A stretch of 11,729 bases of DNA. Origin: Candidatus Cloacimonadota bacterium (GTDB lineage: Bacteria > Cloacimonadota > Cloacimonadia > Cloacimonadales > JAOZMQ01). The stretch's first letter is position 1. Each line of letters starts with the position of its first letter. Below, one piece after another: positions 1-6,777 of this stretch. The stretch spans positions 1-11,729 of the forward strand of contig JAOZMQ010000055.1 of assembly GCA_029934195.1 (NCBI GenBank), given 5' to 3'. The notes beneath the pieces were generated by a model. It was not told the origin of the DNA. It saw only the letters and a program-made list of their open reading frames with translations, and made no database searches. The position numbers were made by a program, and so were the translations under genes.

Positions 1-2
1 TG

Positions 3-227
3 CTTGGAACCGCTGATGGCAATGGTCCTCTTGGGTCCCTCACTATTCGGGACTGCGTGGACGCAATGGAGCCTAAATGGACGATATGCGGGCATATACA
101 CACTGGCTCACATAAGACAGTATGTACTGACGCAAACACCTTAGTGGTGAATGTGAGTTTACGTGACGAAGATTATAAGGCTGTATACAGACCTTATGTA
201 TTTGAAATTAATGAGGAGGAACAATGA
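3..227 (+). CDS. Calcineurin-like metallophosphoesterase, C-terminal fragment (5' truncated)
   Basis: An open frame enters from the left edge (codons start at base 3) and stops with TGA at 225-227, giving the last 74 residues of a protein. The fragment contains ICGHIHTG, the GHxH metal-binding motif that closes the calcineurin-like phosphoesterase fold. It is followed by a beta-rich tail (VVNVSLRDEDYKAVYRP), as is usual after that motif. The family cleaves phosphomono- or diesters using a dinuclear metal centre; phage members are often of unknown substrate. The catalytic N-terminal motifs lie outside the window, so activity and substrate cannot be judged. The stop codon overlaps the next start in an ATGA junction, which suggests one operon. 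Confidence 0.7.
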   Translation, partial: LGTADGNGPLGSLTIRDCVDAMEPKWTICGHIHTGSHKTVCTDANTLVVNVSLRDEDYKAVYRPYVFEINEEEQ

Positions 228-703
228 AAGAAGAATCTAAAATTATAACTGATAATGACGAACATATCTTTAATGAGTTATCAGCAACCAAAGCTAGAGT
301 TAAAACAAGAGAAATTCTATTCCGAGGTTGGGAGAGTGAGCATCAGTGTTGGGTGCATGGAAGCTTCAATGCTTGGTTTACAGGGATAGATACTATCCAA
401 CCAGCGGCTGGTCCGCAATGTAGAGTTCTCAAAGAGTCAATAGGTCAGTACGTAGGTATAGTTTGTAATAAAGGTCTCAAAATCTTTGAAGGTGATATCG
501 TGGAAGTGAACGCAACTGCTATCGGCGGCGAATGTGTCTCTGGGCAAGTAACCTTTAACACTGACCCTACGCTCGGACAGCTCGGCTGGTGCCTGTGGCT
601 CCCGTCGAACGGGTTGGAACACGGTGGTTACTATGCTACTGATTTCTTAGGGAAGTTAACACTTCTAGCAGTACCTAGTTATGCGGGCGAAGAAGAGGAG
701 TAA
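224..703 (+). CDS. YopX-family phage protein
   Basis: A 159-residue soluble protein. The core matches the YopX family found widely in phages and prophages. It has REILFRGW (residues 29-36), then IGQYVG (73-78) followed directly by a KIFEGDIVEV segment (86-95), a small beta-barrel signature of the type 'tGl.Dk.g..IfEGDiV'. The second half continues as beta strands and ends in an acidic tail (EEEE). The molecular function of YopX proteins is unknown. The start at 224 is supported by a strong GAGGAGGA just upstream (213-220) and a 4-bp overlap with the phosphoesterase stop. The next reading frame overlaps its last 23 bases. Family assignment is from motifs only. Confidence 0.75.
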   Translation: MKEESKIITDNDEHIFNELSATKARVKTREILFRGWESEHQCWVHGSFNAWFTGIDTIQPAAGPQCRVLKESIGQYVGIVCNKGLKIFEGDIVEVNATAIGGECVSGQVTFNTDPTLGQLGWCLWLPSNGLEHGGYYATDFLGKLTLLAVPSYAGEEEE

Positions 704-1415
704 GCATCAAGTCTTTGTAGAGGCTTGGTGCTTAGAGCATGAGATTCTCCCAGAGACACTGGATACTCAACATGTAGATAGGGCTAAATTAGCTTATCAG
801 AATGTGGCTAGACTCCTACCTGAAAAACAGCATATCAGAGTTACGAATGCTAGGAACTTCGGAGAGTGGGCTTGGCGTTCAGTAACTATCAATCACTTTA
901 TAGGGCAAGAAGAAACTTTTACGCGTTATCTACTGTTGATGCTACATACAAAAGCTGAGTTTTTCAACTATAGCAACCTAACCTCTGAAGCTAAGTGGCA
1001 AAGCCTAGATTCAGATATTAAGGGTGAGGGTAAGAAACTCCTAGATCGGTACACTGGGTTATTGGATCTGCACTTACGCAGTGTTAAAAGCAAGATAAGC
1101 ACTGCTTACGACTTTCCAGAACACGCTACATATCTAGAGAGCTTCTTAGCTACTCGACTGTATACAGAGATGTGGAAGTTCAAGGATTTCACAGCAGCCC
1201 TCATAGTCGACGAGGCTGGTGTATTTACGAACTATGCAGCGTTAGTTTCGTCAACTTATCTACTCAATATTTACTGTAACTCAAACAAAGAAAGTGAGGA
1301 TTCTGCAGATGCAAGAATTATCAAATCCTGCGCACGAGCTACTAATTACTTGTTGTGCAAACAGCCTGAACCTTACACGAAAGGTTTCGGGAAAATTACC
1401 CCCTTATGCTTTTGA
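681..1415 (+). CDS. Hypothetical protein, 244 aa
   Basis: I do not recognise this protein. It is predicted soluble and largely helical, with aromatic-rich stretches and a basic N-terminus (MRAKKRSKH). No enzyme motif, signal peptide or membrane segment is visible. The ATG at 681 lies inside the end of the YopX gene and has no convincing Shine-Dalgarno. A GAAGAGGAG lies just downstream, with no usable in-frame start at the right spacing, so the start is uncertain; translation may be coupled. Its 3' end overlaps the helicase gene by 107 bases, which is long for this compact genome, and the last 35 or so residues may be only read-through of helicase sequence. Its place just before helicase and primase hints at a replication-region role, but that is inference. 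Confidence 0.6.
   Translation: MRAKKRSKHQVFVEAWCLEHEILPETLDTQHVDRAKLAYQNVARLLPEKQHIRVTNARNFGEWAWRSVTINHFIGQEETFTRYLLLMLHTKAEFFNYSNLTSEAKWQSLDSDIKGEGKKLLDRYTGLLDLHLRSVKSKISTAYDFPEHATYLESFLATRLYTEMWKFKDFTAALIVDEAGVFTNYAALVSSTYLLNIYCNSNKESEDSADARIIKSCARATNYLLCKQPEPYTKGFGKITPLCF
1296..1300 (+). promoter_or_regulatory. Ribosome binding site deciding the helicase start
   Basis: GAGGA at 1296-1300 lies 8 bases before ATG 1309. This favours ATG 1309 over the in-frame GTG at 1294, which has only an A-rich stretch (AACAAAGAAA) before it. Confidence 0.6.
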
Positions 1416-2742
1416 TAGACCTGGAGAGCGTCATCTTGCTGTAATTTGGCAAGTGACAGATGAGTGGTATACAGAACATCATACTCTCATCTCTCTTGAG
1501 TTCCTTTTTGCTGAGACCGTGAAGGCACTCACAGAAGACCCAGAACTTAACAGCGAACAGATTTACAAAGACCTGTTTGTTACTCTAGAGAATATAAAGC
1601 AATTTGACCCAATTACTCTAGAGAATCCAGACGTTTGGGCACATGTCACTAAAGAGCTTCAAGATCTGATTAACACATCTGTGATTATCCCTATTATGAC
1701 AAGTGGGGATACAGAGGATGTAACAAAGTCCATGTCTGGACTAATTCAAGAGTTTGAACGGACTCGGGTAGCTTCATCGGAGATGCATGATATGATGGAC
1801 TTCGTGGATGCTACTGTTGCTGTAAAAACCTCTACAGGTATAGCAACAATAGACACTATAACTAAGGGGGGTTTAGGTCCTGGGGATGTCCTTGGGCTTG
1901 TAGGGCCCTCAGGTGGGGGTAAGACTACCCTAGCTATTCAGATAGGTATGCACTTTGCCCAGGTCCAAAAGAAGAACGTACTCTACCTACCATATGAGAA
2001 TCCTATACGCCCAGAGTACTGGCGTAGATTTTTGGGATTGGCTTCAGGGCTTTCGAGTCCCGTTATGAATGAGTACTCAAACGTCCAAGACATGCCTCAA
2101 GAGTTGCAAGTATTAGTGGCTCAAAAGTGGGGTAAGGAGACAGCGCCTCACTTCTACTGTTGTGAGATGTTAGGGAACGGAGAAGGTCCTGCAGGTATTG
2201 AAGCTCACTTATCAGACTTCGAAGCTAGGGGTATTCATATTGACTTGGTCATTGTTGATCAATACCTTCAAATGCTTAAGCGCTGGCAAGTTATGACCAG
2301 CAGTAGAAACACAGTTCGCGAAGACTCTCAGACGCTTGCCATGGAGTGTATGACGGCTGCTGGAGCTCACTCAACTTCTATGATCCTTTTACATCAAAAG
2401 ACAGCTGCAGAAGGCGCTAGCAATAGTGCGAACAAGGTCAAAAAAGGAGAGGCTCAAGAAGACAAAGGTTTCGATAACTGGATCAGCTACTGTGTAGGTC
2501 TGGGTAATACTGATAAGAACTCACGTTTCTGGTGTAATAAGATGAAATCAAGACATGTGTCTAAGCCAGTGGACGGCGTCCTAGAGCTCTTCGGGGACGA
2601 TTACAAGGTTGCCGATGTGAGCCATATGGTAAGTGGGAGCCATGACGGTATTGAGTTCGGGTTGAATCGAGAATATAAACTGAGTGCTATAACAGGAAAG
2701 GAGCGCATCGATGCAATCAATGCGGCACAAGCAGGTCCTTAA
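1309..2742 (+). CDS. DnaB-like replicative DNA helicase
   Basis: A 477-residue RecA-fold ATPase of the DnaB/SF4 helicase type, which would unwind DNA at the phage fork using NTP. A helical N-terminal region of about 160 residues precedes the motor domain. The Walker A motif GPSGGGKTT is at residues 199-207 (Lys205). The Walker B strand IDLVIVD ends at Asp317. LLHQK (about 360-364) fits the DnaB H4-type motif, where a Gln contacts DNA. The length matches DnaB (about 450-470 residues). I chose ATG 1309 because of the well-spaced GAGGA upstream; a GTG at 1294 would add five residues. The gene overlaps the preceding frame by 107 bases and the primase start by 32 bases. Helicase plus primase side by side is the normal phage arrangement, in contrast to the fused T7 gp4. 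Confidence 0.85.
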   Translation: MQELSNPAHELLITCCANSLNLTRKVSGKLPPYAFDRPGERHLAVIWQVTDEWYTEHHTLISLEFLFAETVKALTEDPELNSEQIYKDLFVTLENIKQFDPITLENPDVWAHVTKELQDLINTSVIIPIMTSGDTEDVTKSMSGLIQEFERTRVASSEMHDMMDFVDATVAVKTSTGIATIDTITKGGLGPGDVLGLVGPSGGGKTTLAIQIGMHFAQVQKKNVLYLPYENPIRPEYWRRFLGLASGLSSPVMNEYSNVQDMPQELQVLVAQKWGKETAPHFYCCEMLGNGEGPAGIEAHLSDFEARGIHIDLVIVDQYLQMLKRWQVMTSSRNTVREDSQTLAMECMTAAGAHSTSMILLHQKTAAEGASNSANKVKKGEAQEDKGFDNWISYCVGLGNTDKNSRFWCNKMKSRHVSKPVDGVLELFGDDYKVADVSHMVSGSHDGIEFGLNREYKLSAITGKERIDAINAAQAGP

Positions 2743-3781
2743 CCAGTCACTTTATGATCGCCTTGAGGCTACATTTGGCAGTGTAGTTATTCATAGCGAA
2801 GGAGAGTCTTTTCTAGCGAAGAAGCGTAAAAGAGCTTTCTCAAAGAATGGTCGTTATCCTTATTATCTAGATATCATGAGTTCTGGAGAGTATTACGCTG
2901 TCGACTGTCCGGTGTGTGGTGATTCAAGGCATAGGCTCTGGATTAACCATATGTGGGGTCAGACTTTTGAAGGTATGCGCCTCAATCACCTATGTTGTTG
3001 TTACAATGAAGGCTGTACAGAGCTCGATGGTTTCGGTAAGACGCTCATCGACCTGCTAGACCCTAAGACACTAACCTCTGTGGTTAAGCGTACAACGGTG
3101 ACAGTAGAGACAAAGTTCCTGAGGGAGCTCCCTGGGACAACTATGTCCCTTGTAGAACTACCTCAAGAGCACTTACTCCGTAACTACATGCAAAAACGTG
3201 GATTCTCCATGGAAGTCTTGGATTCCTGGGGATTATGTTGGATCACTGATTCTCAACATCCCAAGATTCACGATACTAACCGGCTGCTTATCCCTATTAA
3301 CTTGGTCCAGCAAGGACGCGAGCAAATGGGCGCTTGGCAGACAAGGTATTTTGACTACCACACAGGTAGTCCAAACTCACCAAGCAAAAAGATCCCAAAG
3401 TACCTCATTCAAGGACCTACACGGCTCATCGTTTATAACCTGCATAATGTCGATACAGACTTTATTGTCATATGTGAGGGTGTGTTCGATGCTATTCGAG
3501 TTGGTAAGGCTCATGGTGTTTGTACCTTTGGGAAACATTTAACAACTAAACAGGCTGAACTTATCGAAGACAGGATCATCTCACGGGGTGGTTTTGTTGT
3601 CTTTGCGTTTGATCCGGATGTCACTGCTAAACAGTGGGACAAACTGCAAGAACGTATTAAGTTATGGCCTAACACTCAATATCTACATTTCCCTCCTGGA
3701 GTGGATATTGCTGACTATACCCAGAAGCAAGCTAATCTGCTTGTCGAACAGATCAAAGAAAATATAAAAGAAAGAATATAA
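2711..3781 (+). CDS. DnaG-like DNA primase (zinc finger plus Toprim)
   Basis: A 356-residue primase that would make RNA primers for the lagging strand. Near the N-terminus is a zinc-ribbon-like cluster: CPVC (Cys66, Cys69), then cysteines at 95-97 and Cys102. A Toprim domain follows, with the glutamate in ICEGVFDAI (Glu256) and the metal-binding DxD in FAFDPDV (Asp301, Asp303). These are the residues that define the Toprim catalytic site in DnaG and topoisomerases. It is shorter than bacterial DnaG (about 580 residues) and lacks a clear C-terminal helicase-binding domain, as in many phage primases. The start at 2711 has AAGGAG (2698-2703) seven bases upstream, inside the end of the helicase gene, so translation is probably coupled. 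A second in-frame ATG lies three codons later. Confidence 0.85.
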   Translation: MQSMRHKQVLNQSLYDRLEATFGSVVIHSEGESFLAKKRKRAFSKNGRYPYYLDIMSSGEYYAVDCPVCGDSRHRLWINHMWGQTFEGMRLNHLCCCYNEGCTELDGFGKTLIDLLDPKTLTSVVKRTTVTVETKFLRELPGTTMSLVELPQEHLLRNYMQKRGFSMEVLDSWGLCWITDSQHPKIHDTNRLLIPINLVQQGREQMGAWQTRYFDYHTGSPNSPSKKIPKYLIQGPTRLIVYNLHNVDTDFIVICEGVFDAIRVGKAHGVCTFGKHLTTKQAELIEDRIISRGGFVVFAFDPDVTAKQWDKLQERIKLWPNTQYLHFPPGVDIADYTQKQANLLVEQIKENIKERI

Positions 3782-3784
3782 ATT

Positions 3785-4237
3785 ATGAACATTGTCATTA
3801 AATGCGCAGGAAACAACCCAGTACCAGTCAACGCAGACAACCTTAACATTCAGACCGCAGGGGATCTCGTATCTTCTCCTGTTGTGCAGCAAATCTTTGG
3901 AGTCGGTGATGATATGGTTACGTCGGTTAATGGGTCACTGCAGCCTAGTGGGTTTGTACTCACTGATGGTGACGTAGTAACTCTGTCTACTAAGGGGCAT
4001 GACAAAGGTAGTGACACTTCTGTAGTTATCTCTAGTGGTGGCAACAAGGTGAGTTTTGAACTTGCAGACCTTGACTCAACTACTGCGGGGGTGATGGCCT
4101 CCGAACTTGTTAAGCTGACCTTCGGGCTTGGGGATGACTTTGTGACATCTGTCAACGGTGGACGTCCTACGTCACACAGCCAGGCCTTGTGTCCTGGAGA
4201 CACCGTAGTACTATCAACAGTCAGTCACGATAAAGGG
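3785..4237 (+). repeat. Two-unit protein-coding tandem repeat (Ubl units)
   Basis: Unit 1 is 3785-4009 and unit 2 is 4010-4237. The similarity is clear in protein, strongest over the second half of each unit, but the DNA has diverged. This points to an old duplication or selection for two distinct units rather than a recent copy. Confidence 0.7.
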
Positions 4238-4240
4238 TAA
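3785..4240 (+). CDS. Tandem ubiquitin-like (ThiS/MoaD-type beta-grasp) protein, di-Ubl precursor
   Basis: A 151-residue protein made of two related beta-grasp-like units, residues 1-75 and 76-151. The repeats align as FGVGDDMVTSVNG / FGLGDDFVTSVNG. Each then has an LxxGDxVxLST segment, the 'vNG...l.dGDev.l' signature of ThiS/MoaD and related ubiquitin-like proteins, and a final His-Asp-Lys-Gly. Glycine is the last residue of the protein and also closes unit 1 (Gly75), so a protease could release two Ubl units, each with a C-terminal Gly ready for adenylation. In known Ubl systems the C-terminal Gly is activated by an E1. The downstream JAB, E1-like and E2-like genes fit that role. The closest known type I can name is PRTRC protein C and other prokaryotic poly-Ubl families. 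The ribosome site is weak (AAAGAAAG). A sulfur-carrier role is the main alternative. Confidence 0.75.
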   Translation: MNIVIKCAGNNPVPVNADNLNIQTAGDLVSSPVVQQIFGVGDDMVTSVNGSLQPSGFVLTDGDVVTLSTKGHDKGSDTSVVISSGGNKVSFELADLDSTTAGVMASELVKLTFGLGDDFVTSVNGGRPTSHSQALCPGDTVVLSTVSHDKG

Positions 4241-4255
4241 TTTAAAATTTAACAC

Positions 4256-4284
4256 CTACGGTAGGAATTCCCCTGCCGTAGTTT
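4256..4284 (+). terminator. Strong hairpin between the Ubl gene and the downstream genes (possible attenuator or terminator)
   Basis: CTACGGTAGG (4256-4265) pairs with CCTGCCGTAG (4272-4281) as a 10-bp stem with one T-G wobble and a 6-base loop. It is followed by only TTT before CGAAAAAC, so the U tract is too short for a classic intrinsic terminator. It sits in the one real intergenic gap, 16 bases after the Ubl stop. It may partly terminate transcription or protect the upstream mRNA end, giving more Ubl than enzyme. The hairpin is seen directly; the function is inferred. Confidence 0.45.
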
Positions 4285-4313
4285 CGAAAAACTATAAAAA
4301 GAAAGTAAAAAAC

Positions 4314-5030
4314 ATGACTACAGAAGAAACGATGAAGATGATAGACAGTGTTTGCAAGAAATTCTGTGATACATTTGGACCAAACTGCGGGGTATTAGAT
4401 ACCTCATGCAGACTTGAACTATGTCAGAGTTTATTGAGTCGATTTACTGAGCCCGCAAACCGCTTATTATTGTCTCCTGACCTACTCAGTGACCTTCAGT
4501 CTATACCAGCTATGTTTTGGAGATCTCGGAAAGTTGCTGTAGAGTCATTCGGAGATCCTGAGAAACTACTATTCGGGTACTTGGAGTATATGGCTCCTAG
4601 ATACTCCAGACTACGCCGAACGAACTCCAATCCAGCACCGACTAGTACCAATACTAATGAAAATACATTTGGTAGCCTCTGTGTAAAATTCCAAGCAACC
4701 CAGACGGAATTGACTACTGATATTATGCTGACAGAGTACCAATCCATGGATAGTGAAGTGACTTTTGACTCAACAGACTCTATTTACTTAGAGGATACGG
4801 GATTAATCGTAACTGCTGAAGCCGAAGGAGATTACTTCGAAGTTATAGATACCAGAGAGTATGATTACTGTAGCTCGGAAGTAGAGAGGTATGACCAAGA
4901 AGTAGTTATTGAGTCAATTACGTACACCGATACAGCCGGAAATATCCATGAATTAGAGGATATTACTACTGATGATGAGGCTATAGCAGTCTGTGAAGAA
5001 ATTGAAGCGTGTTTACGGGCGGGAGCATAA
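4314..5030 (+). CDS. Hypothetical protein, 238 aa, Cys-rich N-terminus and acidic C-terminal half
   Basis: I do not recognise a family. The N-terminal 40 residues carry five cysteines (14, 18, 25, 32, 37; pattern C-x3-C-x6-C-x6-C-x4-C) that could bind metal or form a small helical module. A helical region follows to about residue 100, then a Ser/Thr/Asn linker (about 103-117). The last 110 residues are strongly acidic and rich in Asp, Glu, Tyr and Thr with beta-strand character. There is no signal peptide or membrane helix. The gene lies between the di-Ubl and JAB genes, and its stop falls 2 bases before the JAB start, so it belongs to the cassette by position. It could be a substrate, adaptor or cassette-specific component. 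The ribosome site is weak and A-rich, like that of the Ubl gene. Confidence 0.7.
   Translation: MTTEETMKMIDSVCKKFCDTFGPNCGVLDTSCRLELCQSLLSRFTEPANRLLLSPDLLSDLQSIPAMFWRSRKVAVESFGDPEKLLFGYLEYMAPRYSRLRRTNSNPAPTSTNTNENTFGSLCVKFQATQTELTTDIMLTEYQSMDSEVTFDSTDSIYLEDTGLIVTAEAEGDYFEVIDTREYDYCSSEVERYDQEVVIESITYTDTAGNIHELEDITTDDEAIAVCEEIEACLRAGA
5021..5025 (+). promoter_or_regulatory. Ribosome binding site deciding the JAB start
   Basis: GGGAG at 5021-5025 lies 7 bases before ATG 5033. It supports this start over an in-frame GTG at 5009, which would lie inside the previous gene. Confidence 0.6.
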
Positions 5031-5032
5031 TT

Positions 5033-6091
5033 ATGCAAAAAATAGAAACAGTTCACGGTATCATCACTGACAGATCTCTTGTACGGCATAAAGACTCTGT
5101 GCTACTTCCCGAGACAAAGTGGGGGCAATGGTTCGGGGATATTACAGCAGTGATTCCGGAAACCGATGTAACAAAACTACGGTTGCAATGGGAAGGTAGT
5201 CCTCTACAAAGACAACTCTTCCGTGAGATTTTGAGCTTCTTTGTGTGGTCGTATAAAGAGTATGGCTGTGAGGCTCAGGTACGTCTTTATTATAACCCGG
5301 AGATTAGGGATTGGAAGGCTATTCCAATGCCTCAGTTCATCCAAACTGGGTTACGGTCTAGAGAGGATGACACTCATCCTGACTTTGATAAATTGAAGCT
5401 GGAGATGGATGCTGCAGGGTATGGTCATATGGGCTCAGCTCATCATCACTGTAATGCACTAGCCTTCCAGTCCGGAACGGATTATAAAGACGAAATAACG
5501 ACGGAGGGCTTTCATTATACAATAGGCACTCTTGAAGCCTCCACAGCTACTTTTCACTGTAGGTGTGTTGTACGTAAGGTGAACTATGCGGATGTAGGTC
5601 AGGCGGATTTTGTCCCTTACTTAGCTGAGTCGTTGTGTCTGGAAGATCTTCCTGAGGTCAGTGACCTGTGGAAGTCCCGGATGACGAAGGAAGTGATTCC
5701 AGTACTTATGCCTACAGTAGCACCAACAAGACCTGTCTGCACGCGTAAGCGTACATTCGGATTCTGGGGTAAGCTTCGTAGGCGCTTTGTAGGTACCCGC
5801 AAACCACCTAGTGTTATGTTGGATCCACTACCAGCTACTTACTTTGACTCTGAAGAGGCTTGGGGTTCTGACGATGCTTATGGAGGTACGGAGTACTCAG
5901 ATGACCAATATGATGATCGTCATCCAGTATGTGCTGAGTTAGTAGCTATGGGGTTTCAAGACCCTGTTGTCCTTAATATTGTAAGTGATATGTTGGAGGA
6001 CTTAGCGGATTATAAGGACTTTAGTTTACTTCTAGATGTCTGTGAAGCATTAGAAGGAGTTGTCCACCTAATGGGAGATGAAGAATTATGA
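5033..6091 (+). CDS. JAB/JAMM (MPN+) metalloprotease-like protein with acidic C-terminal extension
   Basis: A 352-residue protein whose first 200 residues look like a prokaryotic JAB domain, the fold of zinc deubiquitinases such as Rpn11 and AMSH and of bacterial Ubl proteases. The JAMM core is exact in spacing: His137-x-His139, seven residues, then Ser147-x-x-Asp150, with the extended form HHHCNALAFQSGTDYKDE. Glu80 (CEAQVRLYYN) is a candidate for the upstream catalytic glutamate. The canonical prolines of HxHP are missing, as in other phage and PRTRC-type JABs. After the domain comes a basic patch (about 237-257, RKR, KLRRRF), an acidic Tyr/Asp stretch (270-296) and a helical tail; these are not part of JAB and I cannot assign them. 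It probably trims the tandem Ubl or removes it from targets. Its stop overlaps the E1-like start by 4 bp. Confidence 0.8.
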   Translation: MQKIETVHGIITDRSLVRHKDSVLLPETKWGQWFGDITAVIPETDVTKLRLQWEGSPLQRQLFREILSFFVWSYKEYGCEAQVRLYYNPEIRDWKAIPMPQFIQTGLRSREDDTHPDFDKLKLEMDAAGYGHMGSAHHHCNALAFQSGTDYKDEITTEGFHYTIGTLEASTATFHCRCVVRKVNYADVGQADFVPYLAESLCLEDLPEVSDLWKSRMTKEVIPVLMPTVAPTRPVCTRKRTFGFWGKLRRRFVGTRKPPSVMLDPLPATYFDSEEAWGSDDAYGGTEYSDDQYDDRHPVCAELVAMGFQDPVVLNIVSDMLEDLADYKDFSLLLDVCEALEGVVHLMGDEEL

Positions 6092-6777
6092 GAGTAGATG
6101 TTATTGGATGTGGGGGTATTGGATCTTATCTGATTCCCTTACTTATGAAAGAAGTGAGCTCAACCACGGAGGTACATGTCTGGGACGGTGATAAGCTTGA
6201 AAAGAAGAACCTGGACCGGCAGTTGTTCCATCGCCGTTATGTAGGGCAGTTCAAGGCAGATGCGATGAGCAAGATCTATCCAGGTATAATATCACACCCG
6301 GAGTACCTCATCTCAGCCGATGCTGTGAAGGACTCAGATATGCTCTTTGCGTGTCCTGACAATATGCCTGCTAGAAAGTTGGTATTATCGGCCGCAGATC
6401 GTTTTGGGATCCCGGCCTATATCTGCGGAAATACATATGAAGCTGCTTCGGCCTCGTATTATCATATAGAGCTGAAAGATACTCCTATGGACTACCGAGT
6501 TCGGTATGCTTCCGCTATTAATAGTACTGAGGGGGATCCTACCGCCTTAGGATGTACTGGGGAGGCTTTAGCCTCAGATCCACAGTTAGCGATAGCAAAT
6601 CAACTTAGTGCGTCTTTCGCTATGGGGTTATATTGGTACTGGACCCAGAAAGCAGCACTGGTTCGAGGACACTCTGTGTTCTTGAAATCGCCAATTGAGT
6701 ATCGTTGGGCGCCGTCAAAGATTCACACGCTCACAATTGAGAATTGTTTAGAAGAAGAAGAAAAGGAGACCTTATGA
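6088..6777 (+). CDS. ThiF/MoeB/E1-like adenylyltransferase
   Basis: A 229-residue E1-superfamily protein that would adenylate the C-terminal Gly of the Ubl with ATP. The Rossmann nucleotide site VIGCGGIGSYL is at residues 5-15 (GxGGxG 7-12). The acidic strand end WDGD follows (Asp33, Asp35), then NLDRQ with Asn41, Arg44 and Gln45, a conserved Lys (Lys56 in GQFKA) and the ACPDNMPAR motif (Asp91, Arg96). All match the ATP-binding residues of MoeB/ThiF. The paired CxxC zinc motifs of MoeB are absent. Cys156 (TALGCTGEA) sits where PRTRC-type ThiF proteins have a conserved 'SC' segment and may form a thioester. It is shorter than MoeB (about 250) and carries no rhodanese domain, so it is a minimal E1. 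It has 4-bp overlaps with the genes on both sides, which implies coupled translation. Confidence 0.85.
   Translation: MRVDVIGCGGIGSYLIPLLMKEVSSTTEVHVWDGDKLEKKNLDRQLFHRRYVGQFKADAMSKIYPGIISHPEYLISADAVKDSDMLFACPDNMPARKLVLSAADRFGIPAYICGNTYEAASASYYHIELKDTPMDYRVRYASAINSTEGDPTALGCTGEALASDPQLAIANQLSASFAMGLYWYWTQKAALVRGHSVFLKSPIEYRWAPSKIHTLTIENCLEEEEKETL

Noticed and set aside
1294..1308. GTG start for the helicase five codons upstream
   Set aside because: No ribosome binding site before GTG 1294, whereas GAGGA is well spaced before ATG 1309.
1580..1626. Direct repeat TTACTCTAGAGAAT at 1580-1593 and 1613-1626
   Set aside because: Only two 14-base copies inside the helicase gene, encoding similar TLEN peptides; no sign of an array, att site or mobile element.
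3198..3542. Overlapping + frame of 114 residues inside the primase gene
   Set aside because: It lies wholly within the Toprim primase in another frame, has no ribosome site and no recognisable motif.
3850..4203. Minus-strand frame of 117 residues opposite the Ubl gene
   Set aside because: It mirrors the Ubl coding strand; no start signals, and all supported genes run on the + strand.
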